A stretch of DNA of 64,000 nt from Coprinellus micaceus (taxonomy: Eukaryota > Basidiomycota > Agaricomycetes > Agaricales > Psathyrellaceae), in contig OX596339.1 in assembly GCA_951394405.1 (NCBI GenBank), positions 1,054,001 to 1,118,000 of the forward strand. The letters are read 5' to 3'. The notes beneath the pieces were generated by a model, which was not told where the DNA came from, ran no database searches, and saw only the letters and a list, made by a program, of their open reading frames with translations. The translations under genes were made by a program, and so were the position numbers. This document shows positions 29,717-41,484 of the stretch, in pieces. Numbering within the stretch: position 1 is the first letter of the stretch; each line of letters starts with the position of its first letter.

Positions 29717-31493
29717 ATGGAAACTCACGCCCAGGATGCTCCAACGACTGAGCCGTCGAAACCACTGGCATCCTTCTCAGACCTTCCGAACGAGCTCCTC
29801 ACGAAGATCTTATGCGAGGAAGACGAGGTAAGCTAAATCGATGAGGTAGCTGGAGCACCCGAATCCTCATGCGGATTCCAGCCAAAGACGCAAAGAACGC
29901 TGCTTGCGCTGAGGCGGGTATCACGAGGAACAAATGAGGCTGTCAAGCGCCGTGCCGTTGAATACGCCAGACTCCCAAAGGGCGCTGGGCAGATCGAAGA
30001 AATGCTAGCTTTGACTCCGAACACCTTCGAAACGTCGACGCGCAAACTGGTCCTCGACGTCCAGAACTACGAGGACAACCAAAACAGGGAGTGGGAAGCT
30101 CTGGCGTCCTTGGTTGAAAGGATGAAAGGGGTTCAGGCGGTACAGTAAGCACTGTGGTTTCGAGGGTTGTGGTCGGCTGACAACAAATCCCTTTTCAGGT
30201 GGATCCAACAGGGGCCTCTCAACAAAAATGTGGCGAATGCTTTAAGCAGTCTCCCACGACTAGAAGCCTTGGATGTGGTTCTCTTGAAAAATCCACCTGG
30301 CAGTAGCCTCAGGCTTCCCTTGCCCGTCCTGGCCAATTTAAAGTCAATTTCATTGAGGCTCGTCTATTTGCTAGACCCGGCGCGACGAGATGGTCCCGAT
30401 GCCGACAACGCCAGAGATTCCATCGCATTCCTCATCGGCAACGCGCCTCTCCTTGAGAACTTGGCCATTGAACCTGCCGAAGCCCGCCCATTGAACTTCG
30501 ACGAGATGATGAACACCCCACATTGGGCTCAGACCAGTCCCTTCCCCTTGCTCAAAACCATCGCAGCCACCTCCATCACCGCCCCCACATCGCCAAACGC
30601 CGCGAACTCCCTCACGCGCCTGACCTCCTTGAAATTTCCCAATAACCTCCCTGACGATGCGTCACTGTGGCCAGCACTTCGTAGTGCAGGAGTTAAGCTC
30701 CAAACCATCAAGGTTGAGCTTCCCTCAACGCCGCTTATTGATTACATCGTTGGATATCGTGGGCTGCAAGTCTTCCACCTCGGCGGGCGTGCGTCTGACC
30801 ACGCGAATACCTTGGAATGGACTCATGGTCAACCCCATGAACTGTTGACACGGCTCCTCAAATCAGGATTGTTTGAGCATCGCATGACCTTGCGAGAACT
30901 GAAGTTCTGTGCTTCAAAAGATCCCTCTGGTGGCGTCAATTGGCAGGGTAGCCCCTTCACCCCCAGCCCTGAGATCCTTCGCCCCGCCCATCGCTTCCGC
31001 GCTCTTGAGCGGCTGGACTTTGTGGTGGAAGCAAAAGCGTGGCACATGCACATAGTACGTGTTTCCTCCTCGGCCCCACCTTCCCGATGCCCATCGCTCA
31101 CGTTTCGATGTATAGGGCATGGTTTTGACGCCACTCCCGGCCCTGTCAGTCCGAATCAAACTTGTATGCTTTACCGTCCTTGGCCTTGATGGTACCAGGT
31201 ACATGGATGGGCAAGAACACCGCGATACACTAGAGGCTGTTGTTCAACCGATCGAGCAACTTCGTTTCAAAATGCGTCCCACCAACTGGAAGGCGCTCCG
31301 CGTCATAGTCAAGGCCTTCGACCCTCACCATGTTCATATCGCAGGCATTCCTTTTGGCGTCAACCGTGTTGCGTATCGAGTGGAAGATGGCACCGGGCCT
31401 GACGGCACATATGGCTTGATCGTAGACCTACTGGCCACTGAGCTATTGAATGAGGAGAGTGCGCGCTTCAAGGACGAAGATATGATATTGTAG
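29717..31493 (+). CDS. F-box/leucine-rich protein, subfamily II (four exons)
   Basis: Exons 29717-29827, 29882-30144, 30199-31054, 31116-31493; 535 residues, frame intact. F-box core FSDLPNELLTKIL at residues about 20-32, continued in exon 2 by RTLLALRRVSRGTNEAV. Leucine-rich segments are closely similar to the upstream copy (LEALDVVLLKNPPG, LENLAIEP, GYRGLQVFHLGGRAS). The last exon shares NWKALRVIVKAFDPHH and GIPFGVNRVAYRVE. The two genes are only 200 bp apart and identical in exon sizes to within a few codons, so this is a recent tandem duplicate. Function inferred from family. Confidence 0.82.
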
Positions 31494-31573
31494 CTCTTTG
31501 GCATATATTTAGGCATAATCTCTCCTGGGTCAGTCTCGGTCGGGTGGCTCAATTGTTACTAGACTACGCGTGC

Positions 31574-31583
31574 GGGCGCTTAA
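31574..31583. promoter_or_regulatory. GGGCGCTT motif
   Basis: GGGCGCTTAA 117 bp upstream of the ATG at 31699. Confidence 0.5.
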
Positions 31584-31698
31584 AGAAATCAACAAAGTAC
31601 ATAGGGGCTAAAGACTGCTTCAAGTTTCTGACCGGTCCAGACTTTCGGGGGTAATTGTCCAGGTTTGCTTCCTCTCCACCACCGTCACCACTAGAGTC

Positions 31699-33542
31699 AT
31701 GGACGTGTCGAACGGTGATTCCAGAATATCCAGTGAACCAGGGACGAGCGAAGAACCGGAGACCTCAAGCTCAGTCACCCTTTCAGACCTCCCGAATGAG
31801 CTCTTAACAATGATTCTGTGCCAGAACGAGGAGGTGAGTTCTACACCATGCCTGTTGGTCGACGTACACTTTTCTGAAGTGATCGTGAATGTAGTTTAGT
31901 ACAAAGAGATCTATACGCAGCTTGAGACTCGTGTGTCGCACCATTAACAATGTAGTCAAGCACCGCGCCATTGAGTACTTCCGGCTTCGGATCCCAAGGC
32001 ACCCCGGGCAGGTCGAACAAATGCTTGCCTACTCAAGCACATTCGAGAATTCAGCCCGCACCCTACATCTGGAAGTTGAGGACTGGAAATCGCAACTTGA
32101 AGGGGAATGGAAGGCTCTGGCGGATTTGCTCCGAAGAATGCGTAGGCTTGAGACAGTACGGTGAGTCCTGAGGCCTGAGATCTGAGAGCCAGCTTTGGCG
32201 GGCGCACTGATCGATATGAGTACGTTTCAGATGGACCAATCGGGGGCCTCTTAACGAGGGCGTCGTAGAAGCTCTCAGCGGCTTACCCAATGTGGTAGAG
32301 CTAGAACTTCTTTTCGAACAAACCTTGCCGGGAGACAAGCCTCAAGTTCCCACTACCAATCTTTGCAAAGATAAAGTCGATCTCTCTCCAATTTCGCTAT
32401 CCGTTACCCTCATCGGGCCGAACCCGGGTCGCTCTTGACAGCAATACAAAAAACTCAATCTCGTATCTTGTGGCAAATTCACCCACCTTGAGAGTTTGTG
32501 CATTGGACCTCATGAGATATGCCCGCTAGTCCTTGAAGAGATCGTGTCTGGAAGCTCGGCCCCCGGGAGCAAGCACCAGCCCTTGCTCAAAAGCATGGCG
32601 GCCACCGCCATCTACATCCCCCCACAACCAACACCCACCCTCTTTTTTAGGACTTTGACCTCCTTCGAACTTCCCAACGATCGCGAGGAGGACCAGCGAT
32701 TTTGGTCGGCCTTTCGTGCATCAGGGATCAAGCTGATGGCTATAAAAGTCGAGAGACCTTCCGACCAACTTATCGACTATCTCCTGAGCTACCGCGGGCT
32801 CCAGGCATTCCATTTGGGCGGTCGTGCATCCGATATTGTTGAACAGGGTCGGGACGGCTCACTCGATGATCTATCAGTTCGACTACTCCAATCACCACTC
32901 TTTGAACACCGCATGTCGCTGCGCGACTTGAGGTTTCTCACCGAATCGAACCCCTCCCTTGCGGTTCACAGCACAGTATACCGTACCAGTACCGAGCTCC
33001 TCCGTGCGCTGCATCGCTTCCGCCATCTTAAAAGGTTGGACTTCGTGCACTCTACCGGAATAGAAAGCGCCCTCGTGAGCTTCACTCTTTCATGCCTTTC
33101 TTCCACAGAGCTTACACAATGCCGTTGTGTGCAGATCACCATGCTTGATATGCTGGCTGCGCTATCCCCCAAGCTCAAGACTGTTTGCTTTACTGTCCTC
33201 CGACCAAAGCCCCAGGCCCGTAGCAGTACTAGTAGTAGACGGCGACGCCGCGAGCCCAAACCCGTCAGTCCGGATTTACACATGGAAGAAGTATTACGCC
33301 CCCTCCAAGAGGGATACTGTTTCAAGATTCGACCTGTTATTTGGCGGGAGCTACGCGTGATTTTCAGATCACTCGAGCCGCATGACATTGTAGTTCCAAA
33401 CATCCCCTTCAAGGTTTACCGTGCCGTCTACGAAGTGGTTGAAGAGGCAGGGAAATATTGGTTAGTCCTGGATCCGGTTGGAACGGAGCTCCTAAGCGAG
33501 GAGGGTGCTTGTTTCAAGGACGAGGACACGATTTTAATATAA
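31699..33542 (+). pseudogene. F-box subfamily II copy with two compensating frameshifts
   Basis: Exons by homology: 31699-31833, 31895-32160, 32231-33074, 33135-33542. Exons 1, 2 and 4 are intact (LSDLPNELLTMIL; RSIRSLRLVCRTINNVV; VIWRELRVIFRSLEPHD). In exon 3 an extra base near 32337 moves the frame, and the literal frame then stops near 32436. Homology to the paralogues continues one frame over (LKFPLPIFAKIKSISLQF, NSISYLVANSPTL) for about 155 bp, until a missing base near 32490 restores the original frame (ESLCIGPHEICPL). The shifted stretch has no stop codon, so the damage is young or an assembly artefact. An unusual basic insertion (SSTSRRRRREPKP) sits in exon 4. Confidence 0.7.
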
Positions 33543-34168
33543 GTAGTTCAGACCAATCCCTTCTTCCGCCATCCTTATGCGTTGAACGTCCTTGTTCCGT
33601 GTCGAGGGAGCTACGGGTGCCTACAGGGTCAGAGCCGTTTCAAATGGAGCGATCTTCTAGGGTACGTTGAGGCGACGTCTGAAAAGGCGGCTTGTGCCGG
33701 GTGCAGTGCCGACCAAGGGTGATCAGACTTCCGTGAGTCGTCATGGCCCGGAGAAGGATAGAAGCCAATTATTCCGCTGTACGCCCCATCTCAATATACC
33801 GACTCCTTCACCCTGGCCATGAGAGCAGCCTACTGGACGTGCTGGCGCAGGGAAGCAAGTTTGAGTTAGGCGCCCATTTATAGGGGCTCCTCTGCATCAC
33901 CGTGACCATACTTGGCACGCCACGATAATCTCAATGGTCAATGCACCATGGCGTTTGTTGAACGTTTCCTCTTTCACTACGATTCAATCCGGTTTTGCTC
34001 GCTCGCACTCGTGCTGCCTTAGCTCCAGCAACCATGACACATTTCTGGCTTTTGGGAGGTGCGGCGTCTCTTGGTCGATATCTTGATCAGCATACTGACG
34101 CCGATGTTTGACCTAGCAGCGCCTAGGTTCGGGGAACTTGGTCACTCCCAGGCCTGCTGTTAGCGCTC
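33543..34168. other. intergenic, promoter of the 34169 gene
   Basis: Contains a degenerate form of the recurrent motif (TAGGCGCCCAT at about 33867) 300 bp before the start codon. No gene seen. Confidence 0.45.
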
Positions 34169-36045
34169 ATGGCCATATTGCGCGTGCATACATACAGGGC
34201 TGCAGCCTTCGCCGCTCTCTTCCTATGGGTCCTTCCGGTATCTAATACCGCAGAGGATCCGCCTCAAACCCCACTTTTACCTTCCATTAGTCTCCGAATC
34301 ACCGGGAACGACCCCTGGTGTTTCGACGAGCACCCAAACGCGAACTCGACAGACAACCTCATCTTCTCCAGTGTGTCGTCTCTCCTCCAGACTTGGGGCA
34401 ATACCCGGTATCATAATGGGCACACGATCATTCCAGGAACGATACCTCCTGGCACACTCCTCTACCACGGAACACACTCGCCTCAACCTCCTCCTGCAGG
34501 GTTTCCCGAATGGCTTGCCGTGGATCCAGAGCACAGCTACATTTTTTGCACGTCCCTACGATCCCCGCCTAACGCAAGCCATCCAGCTCCGAACGCAGAG
34601 CCTTGTTGGCACCTCACATTTGTGACAACTCGGCCAATCAAAGTTCTTTATTTCGACGGCGCGAGCGCAGGGAAAATGTCCGGGGGAAGCATGGACTCAC
34701 AGGACATTGTAATCTGGGGGGAAGTTGTGGATACCCCCGAGAGGCGTCTCGACGAGCGGAGGAGGGCGAACGAGCTGTGCAAACTGTGGGGGAACGGTGG
34801 AGGAGAGGGCGGAGTCGATGGATTTGTGAGGATGGAACTAGACTTCGAGGTTCTGCTATGTGATTTAACGGACGGACTGGAACTGGTATCGGCATTGAAC
34901 CTTCAATTCAGCGACTTTCCCGAATGGCCTTCACCGAGGAATCTCTGGTCGAGTCATTCAGCAGCTCGGTACCCCGGCACCGCGCGCAGTGACGGCGACT
35001 TGGGTCCTCCTACATTCATTTACTGGCTTCCAGGCATTCGGGGACTTCTCGCCGGTCTCCGACACGCTCACTTCCCTGGCGAAACACGCGTTCGACTTCA
35101 CTACCACCACCTCATTACGTTCTACGATACCGCGCTTTTCCCTAGTCTACCAGCGATACGGCAGGGGGAGAGCAGATGGGAACATAGGCTAAAGGGAATC
35201 GCGAAGGAGGATGTCGAAAGGTTGCGTGGTCGGCTGCGCGCGGCCCTGGGGATGAAAGAAGGGGGTGAAGTGGAGAATTGGAAAAGCAGCGGGGTGGACT
35301 GGAAGACGACCCTGAGGGTCGTGCAGATGAGGTGGGAGGATGGTTTGGAAGTGTTGAGGCACATGCTCGACAGCACCGCAAATCGGACGGACAGGGTTAA
35401 TGGGACTGGCCAAGATATTCAGATGGCGAAGAGGGTGCACGCATACGTTGAAGGTATGCTGAAGTCTTACACGTTGAATGGCACACGCCCCGACGCTTCA
35501 CTTCCTTTGCCCGCACTTCTCTTCTATGATTCTCGTGCCAGTGACAAAGCGGTGGATCAGTACGGTTGGGCTAAGCCCACTTTCCGCCTGTGCGCCACGA
35601 CCAACACTCACTATCTCACCAAGTCCGACCTCACGCTTTCTGAATCCTTGCTCGTACGCTCCATTCGAGGCGTAGAAAGGGAACTCTGTCGAGTGTTGGT
35701 CGGGATCTGGGCGAGCGGTGTCGAACATGGACTTGATGAAGCGGTGACACACGGGGAACGCTCTTGCGAGGTCAGGGAACTCCTTAAAGGTTGGAGTAGG
35801 GGCGTGAATGAGCTGATGGAGTGGTTGGACTGGAGTGTATGGGTCAAATGCGATCCAGCATGTCAATTCGATGTGAGCCGGATTCCCTTTTCTTTCCTCG
35901 ACAAATCATGCCGTACTGATATGGATCTCGTCAGGAAACGTGCTACCTCCCGACATGGGTTTTCTTCCCTCCCCCGGAGGACGAGAAGAAGTGGCTGAAG
36001 TGCCCAGAACCAAGGTGTTGGAAGCGAATACATCCTCTTCAATGA
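34169..36045 (+). CDS. Secreted protein of unknown function, paralogue of the 20744 gene
   Basis: Two exons, 34169-35872 and 35935-36045; 604 residues. The 62-nt intron (GTGAGC ... CTGAT ... GTCAG) is inferred because splicing restores the block FDETCYLPTW seen as FEETCYLPTW in the paralogue; read-through would end in unrelated residues. A signal peptide (about 1-28, ending SNTAEDP) is followed by shared blocks NTRYHNGHTI, PGTIPPGTLLYHGT, CWHLTFVT, VLYFDGASAG, MDSQDIVIW, ETRVRLHYHHLITFYDT and a Cys-containing end (KCPEPRCWKRIHPLQ). The paralogue lacks the intron. Extracellular or lumenal function unknown. Confidence 0.8.
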
Positions 36046-36278
36046 GAGGTGGGGCAGACCCGCACGTTTGTGCGCAGCGGCATTGCAAATAGCACGTCTA
36101 CTGAACCCTTGGACTGTAATCTCGATATCAAGCCGGAATCCTCCTCCGGTCTCGTCGTTATAGACAACGAGGTTGGTTTAAGCCACGAAGCGCCTGTGCT
36201 TGCAAACAGCTGAAAACCCATAACAACTTTCACAGGAACCAGGTATGATAGGATGATTCGAGCGCGCAATAAGCAATT

Positions 36279-38681
36279 CTACAATTTAGCAAACAATCTC
36301 CGGCGCCCCATAACAATGCGTTCACCAGAGAAATCCTCTTTGGGGTTCAGTATCCGATCGTGATCATTTCCAGCAGTCCTGAGCCCAATAGCTCCACGAG
36401 TCAATGAAGGAAAATTCGCCTCCCCACTATGCCCCGCCGACGTCATAGTATCGTCTGGCTCCTCTGCCACCCCAGCCTTCTGCCGCTCCTGCTGGCGATT
36501 CAACTCCTTCAGCAGGTTCAGAGTCCGGCCACCAACGGGCTCCCCTTTGCCGCTCCCTCCACTACTCCTGGTCGTCTTCGTGGCCCCTCCGCCCTTCCTC
36601 GCGTTGGTCAATCGGCGGACGACGCTCGTCGAACGACTGGACTTATTAGGCCCTGGGGCGTCCGACCCGGCATCCCCAGCATCCTTCCTCGAGGTCTTCC
36701 AAGGTGCTTGATTTTTCCGTTTTATGCCCTTGGCAGAAATGAGGCTAGATATCGAAGATGGAGACTTTCGTTTGCCCTTCGACGCGCCCCCATCATGAGA
36801 GCTAGGCGATAAATTTACATTAGGGATATTTGGAAGGCCGGTGAGCTCTGCGAGCGGTTCCCTGGGTGTAGGAACGCGGAATATGGAGGTCCTCCGCGGG
36901 CTTGCATGAACACCTTCCGCAGCCTCGGGGTCTGGGGTGGACGACTGCTTTACTCGGGGGGATTTCGCTGACGACCGGCGCGGGCCTTCTGATTCTGACA
37001 TTGAACGGTTCGTCTCTCTAGCCTCAGACAATAGAGATTTGGTGTCGGGAGACGCCGATGAGTTTTGCCCCGGAGAAGCGGCAGGATCTGTCCCATCAAA
37101 AGTACCTGGAGTGGGTGGCATGAACGTCGACTGGGTCCAGAGAGGAGGCGAACGTGAATAAGCTGAGTGTCGGTAGTGGTCTCTGTATCGCTTGATATCA
37201 GCCCCGATGGGGCTGCCGCTTGAGTAGAGGAGACGAGGGGGAGGGACCGACCCTTCTTCTTTGCCTTGAGAAGAGAAGACGTCATCCGAGGCAGAAGCCT
37301 GAGGTAAGGAGCGACGGATAACGGCGAGAGGAAGAGAATCAGGAGAGTCGGGGATCTCAGGGAGGGGGACTAGTGACGGTTGGATTGGGGGGAATTTGAA
37401 ATGGCCACTCAGAGTGTATATACCAGAGGACCGACCGGTTCGTTTCGGGGAAGAGTCGCTGGAGGGGGCAGGTTGTTGGCCTTCCGATGGGATGGAGACA
37501 GTATCCTCTGACCCGCTGGTAACTGGGAAGTTCAAAGGCGCCGCAAAGCTAAATCTGGCGAGGATTGGTAGCGGGGGATCAGACGAAGACACCTCGATGA
37601 GAGTCGGAAGTGGTGGGACATCCGCGCCGTTGTGGTCACTCGCCGGGTAGATCCCAAACGCTGCCATAGAAGCACGCAGGTCAGCGTACATATCAAGATC
37701 AAAGATGTCAGTGTAAGGCGTGCTGAAATCGGGATCCACCTGCTCGCCCAAAGGGAACTCTATGCCTTGGTGGTGAAGAGCTAGCGCGTCGTCAAATAGA
37801 GAGTCCTGCGTCGCCTCAGGTTTCGAACGGTCATGCCGAGGAGTGCTGTTCGAACTAGGTTGGAACGATTCGTCGAGTTCGCTGAGGAGGGGTGGAGGGA
37901 TGGCAGGCAGTGAATCCAGAGGGGTGGAGGTTTCAGTAGCAGAAGGGAATTCAGGTTCCAGGTCCAGAGGTATGACATGTTCGACTTTGGCCCCCCTTTT
38001 CCCAAAGGCGGCCGCTTGGAGAGATTCTGTAAAAGTGAAGTCCTCGGTATGGTGGCCATGGTCATTGTCCAAAGAGGGGGTTGACTCATCGCTTCCCTCA
38101 GGGGCAAGAACTTGGGCGATTTGATCACAGAGGGGAGCCGCCTGGGGTAAGCTGGCGGTGCGCGGAGGTGGTGCCTTGGGGGCGGGGACCGAAGGTACTA
38201 CCATGTCAAGATCGCTGAGTACGCCTGCGCCCTCCACGCTGGGCGTAGAGGGAGTGATAATCACGAAAGGGACTGGATCTCTACTCAGGGAAGAGGGCTG
38301 GAACTCGGGGAGTTGCCAGCAGGGTAAGAGCTGGCTCGAGGTTGTAGTGAGGTTGTCGCTCCAGTCTTCGATGTGGATCTCCGGGGGAGGTACGAAGTCG
38401 GGAACCCGGCCAGCCCTACGTTGGCGCCTGCGTTCCATGCTTTCTCTGGTTCGCTTGTGCCGTCGTGGGGCCTTGGGTTTCGATCCGATATTGGAGGTCG
38501 AGTCGGTGGGCAGCGTGCCCTGAGTTGAATCTGAGGAGTGCTCAGACTTAGGAATGGAAGAAGCAAGGCGAAGCCGTCGCACCTCTAGACCCATCGTTGA
38601 CCTTGTTCTCGAATGTGAATCGGAAATCCATGATGTCAATCGGACGCGTCGAGTCGTTGTAAGATCGAAACGATGGTTCAT
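36279..38681 (-). CDS. Large disordered Ser/Pro-rich protein
   Basis: One open frame of 800 residues from ATG 38681; a second ATG at 38594 (context ACGATGG) is an equally likely start. The N-terminus is strongly basic (KAPRRHKRTRESMERRRQRR). The middle is Ser/Pro/Asp-rich with no regular fold. The C-terminal 200 residues are again basic with KGKRKSPSS, KRKNQAPWK and GGRTLNLLKELNRQQERQ, ending RRRLFAKL. Codon third positions are consistent with coding. Basic clusters could be nuclear localisation signals. I do not recognise the protein; a nuclear or signalling scaffold is only a guess. Confidence 0.65.
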   Translation of the reverse strand: MNHRFDLTTTRRVRLTSWISDSHSRTRSTMGLEVRRLRLASSIPKSEHSSDSTQGTLPTDSTSNIGSKPKAPRRHKRTRESMERRRQRRAGRVPDFVPPPEIHIEDWSDNLTTTSSQLLPCWQLPEFQPSSLSRDPVPFVIITPSTPSVEGAGVLSDLDMVVPSVPAPKAPPPRTASLPQAAPLCDQIAQVLAPEGSDESTPSLDNDHGHHTEDFTFTESLQAAAFGKRGAKVEHVIPLDLEPEFPSATETSTPLDSLPAIPPPLLSELDESFQPSSNSTPRHDRSKPEATQDSLFDDALALHHQGIEFPLGEQVDPDFSTPYTDIFDLDMYADLRASMAAFGIYPASDHNGADVPPLPTLIEVSSSDPPLPILARFSFAAPLNFPVTSGSEDTVSIPSEGQQPAPSSDSSPKRTGRSSGIYTLSGHFKFPPIQPSLVPLPEIPDSPDSLPLAVIRRSLPQASASDDVFSSQGKEEGSVPPPRLLYSSGSPIGADIKRYRDHYRHSAYSRSPPLWTQSTFMPPTPGTFDGTDPAASPGQNSSASPDTKSLLSEARETNRSMSESEGPRRSSAKSPRVKQSSTPDPEAAEGVHASPRRTSIFRVPTPREPLAELTGLPNIPNVNLSPSSHDGGASKGKRKSPSSISSLISAKGIKRKNQAPWKTSRKDAGDAGSDAPGPNKSSRSTSVVRRLTNARKGGGATKTTRSSGGSGKGEPVGGRTLNLLKELNRQQERQKAGVAEEPDDTMTSAGHSGEANFPSLTRGAIGLRTAGNDHDRILNPKEDFSGERIVMGRRRLFAKL

Positions 38682-39380
38682 CGCTCCCCCGCCTTTTCCC
38701 TGATGTTGCTCCACGAGGATATGTCGACGTTCCAAACGTGAAGAGCCCACTCTCCAACTCCGGATGGGACGCAGATCGTGGTAGTGGTGGCCGCCTCTTC
38801 GTCAAGACCGAGAAAGACCGAAGCAGATACCAGATGTGCCAGAACCAAGTGACGATGGGCTTCGTCCACTTCGCCGTCATCTCCGAGTCATGACGAGGTA
38901 GATGCGAGACCGTCACTGACATACAGGAACTGGGGGATGTCGAAAAGCAGAGCCAGGTCGGTCAACCAGCACATTTCAACGAGATCTGAAGCCGGCTGAC
39001 TGAAACATCCAGAGTTGCTTTGAAGTCAGACTAGCAAGCCTCTTCCCCCTGGTTATCACAGTGAGCTGGCAGTCTGTCGACCCCGTAGATGGGCGATATG
39101 AAGCCCATTTCGTGTCCAGAGAGGGAGAGGGCCGAGGCGCAGAATTCTGTGATGATGGAGGGTGGCAGACCCTGAAAATTAATTAATTACATGTCGGGGG
39201 AAAACATATTGAATTGCTAAGTCACCTTAGCGCTAATTCGGCTCCAATTCCGTTTTTTGTTCGAGTCCCTGAGCGCAGGAGACAGAATCCGACAATACCC
39301 TTGCACTAGAACTGCCAGCGCCTATACCCCCCTCTCCCTCCTGGAGCCCTCTAACTTCCCTCACCCCAGCGCGGTGACCC
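38682..39380. promoter_or_regulatory. divergent promoter region
   Basis: About 700 bp between the minus-strand disordered protein and the plus-strand zinc-ribbon gene. TTAATTAATTAC at about 39179-39190 is an AT-rich stretch. No gene seen. Confidence 0.45.
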
Positions 39381-41484
39381 ATGACTACCTTTGGTAATCG
39401 AACCATGGAGGTACGACGCAGCAAAGGATCCGACTATGACGATCAAACTGACGTTTGCAACGTTTTGCCGGCCAGCGTGCACCAGGTGAGGTGTGCCTGC
39501 AATGCGGAACCAAACTCTCCTCTCTCTTCCCAACGTGTCTCTGGTGCTCGAGCAGCAGTCAGCTCACTCCGAGAGCCAGCATCTCGAACCCTAACTTGGC
39601 TTTACAAGGGGGTCCCCTGCATGGGCCTAGAAACACCGAACTCTCCCTTGTGAACCCCTTATCACCCTCCCAGCCTTCGACATCAAAGACTCTGCGTCGT
39701 GCAGCATCTCACCAGCCAACGCCGCATCTGAGCGTTGACCTGAAAGACGAATCCGAGTCGCTCATGGACGCGTTGTCATCAACGTTTCCATCGCTGCTGA
39801 AGCAGGAGAAAGGAGAGAAGCAAGTAAAACATATCCAACCTGATCGCGACGCATCAATGCGACCGATGGAAGGTAGCAATGTTGCTATGGTGAGTTCCCC
39901 AAGCGACTATATATGTTGGTCTAATCTCAAACGAACCTCCAGTTACGACCTTCTGTACCCTCCTCCTCTGAAGCTGGCTCTTCAACTTCAACCTCTACTC
40001 CGGCACCCGGCCTCCAGTCTCGTTCACGTTCCTTGTTCACCTTGACCCCTTCTTCACGCCCATCGGAGGAAGCCACGACCACGACCAGCACGACCTCCTC
40101 CATAATGACCGTTGCGAGATCCATCACTCGCCGACTCTCGTCGTCTACAACCCTGCGGGCGCAGCCGATGGCAGACCACGACGTCGCTGAAGGCAAGAAA
40201 CACTTGCACAGCCAGGACCACGACGATGTCTTTGAAGGAAGTGGGCGCACTCTATCCCGAAAGAAACGACTTCAGTCCCCCGTTGCTGTTCACCCACCCG
40301 CCCAAATAGGCTCGGGGCTTAGCAAAAAGGTCAGCAGGACCAGCCTCAGCAGCCCACCCATCGCCATATCCCTGAGACCTAGCACGGCCGATTCATCCAC
40401 CTCATCGCGTCGTGATCCTAGTCCCGGTGGCGAAGAACGCGAAGCTACTCCTAAAGTGGCTCCATCTGCCCCACCTACTGAATCAGCGCCCCTATCCACA
40501 TCGGCGCCAGCTCAGGAAACTCGGGGTATCCGCTGGTCGATCGATGACGAGCGGGACGCCGCCAAGTGCAAAAGCAACGGGACCCCAATCCTGAAGTCGG
40601 GAGGCGACGATTCCCTTTCCCGAACGACATCGCGCTCCCCGACAAACTCTGTCACTTCCAGCACGGCAAGTATTCCGCGACTCGGCCATCCCAGCCGCCC
40701 ATACTACAGTGCTATACGCAAGCACTGTATGTCTTCCCCAGCCGCTAGCTCTCGCCCCTCCGTGGACCAGAGCCTCGCGCCCCCTGTCCCTACCAACGCC
40801 CGCGCGCGTCCAACCTCCACTTCTGTGCCACCCTCCGCGTTCAATATGACCAGCATTACCCCTTTCACGAGGCGGCCTGTGTCGATCGGCGTTGTCCCCG
40901 TTTCCGCACCTGCAACCGGCTCCTCTTCGCGCCCTGGCTCCATGGGAATCAGTGCTTTTGATATTTCGGACGATGCACTCGAGGAAGTAGAGGAACCGAA
41001 GCCACGCAAATCGAGCAGCCTATCAAGGGCTTTCGGCCGTCGAAATAGCCAAGAGCCTGGCAAGAAGCGCAGGATGTCTGCGACTCTGTTCTCTGATAGC
41101 GGTCCCAAGGACGCTGGGAAGAGGCAGAGCGATGTCGCTGAAGCCACTCAAGCGTTCCGTGCTCTTAACATGGGAATTTCGATGAGTGGAGAGACGGAGA
41201 TGCGGATGGCTTTGGCTGCGATGCAGCAGCAGGAAGAGCAGGCAGCGTCTGAGCATGTCGAGGGTGGGAGCTCGATTCGGCATGCTCAAGGTCAGGCGGA
41301 CACTAGTTCTCAGAGGAAGTATCGTTTCAGGCAGACGATGGATCTTTCTGGTACTGGTGCTGCATCTGGCGCTGTCGCCAGTCCTGTCGACGACGACGGG
41401 GCCGAAGGGAAGCCGAAGAAGAAGACTCAGGAAAATACGGTCTTGAAGAAGCTCAAGCGTGGATTGAAGGGTCTCCTCAAGTAA
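39381..41484 (+). CDS. Zinc-ribbon protein with long disordered Ser-rich tail
   Basis: Three exons: 39381-39410, 39476-39889, 39943-41484; 661 residues. The 65-nt first intron (GTACGA ... ACTGAC ... GCCAG) joins a ten-codon first exon to a frame encoding CLQC (Cys17, Cys20) and CLWC (Cys31, Cys34), a CxxC-x10-CxxC zinc ribbon. The rest is Ser/Thr/Pro-rich with RGIRWSIDDE and a KPRKSSSLSRAFGRRNS patch, a helical segment (ETEMRMALAAMQQQEEQ), and a basic end VLKKLKRGLKGLLK that could form an amphipathic membrane- or nucleic-acid-binding helix. Function unknown; the ribbon suggests a protein or nucleic-acid contact. Confidence 0.68.

Noticed and set aside
32334..32492. Intron across the shifted part of the 31699 copy
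   Set aside because: The segment still aligns codon by codon with exon 3 of the paralogues in a third frame, so it is former coding sequence.
38548..38640. Second CaaX-like peptide (minus-strand frame with Met-Asp start ending near CFFHS)
   Set aside because: The end is not a CaaX box (extra residue) and it overlaps the coding frame of the 36279-38681 gene.
39385..39410. tRNA B-box-like string (GGTTCGATTACC on the minus strand)
   Set aside because: No acceptor stem or anticodon arm can be folded around it, and it lies in a coding exon.
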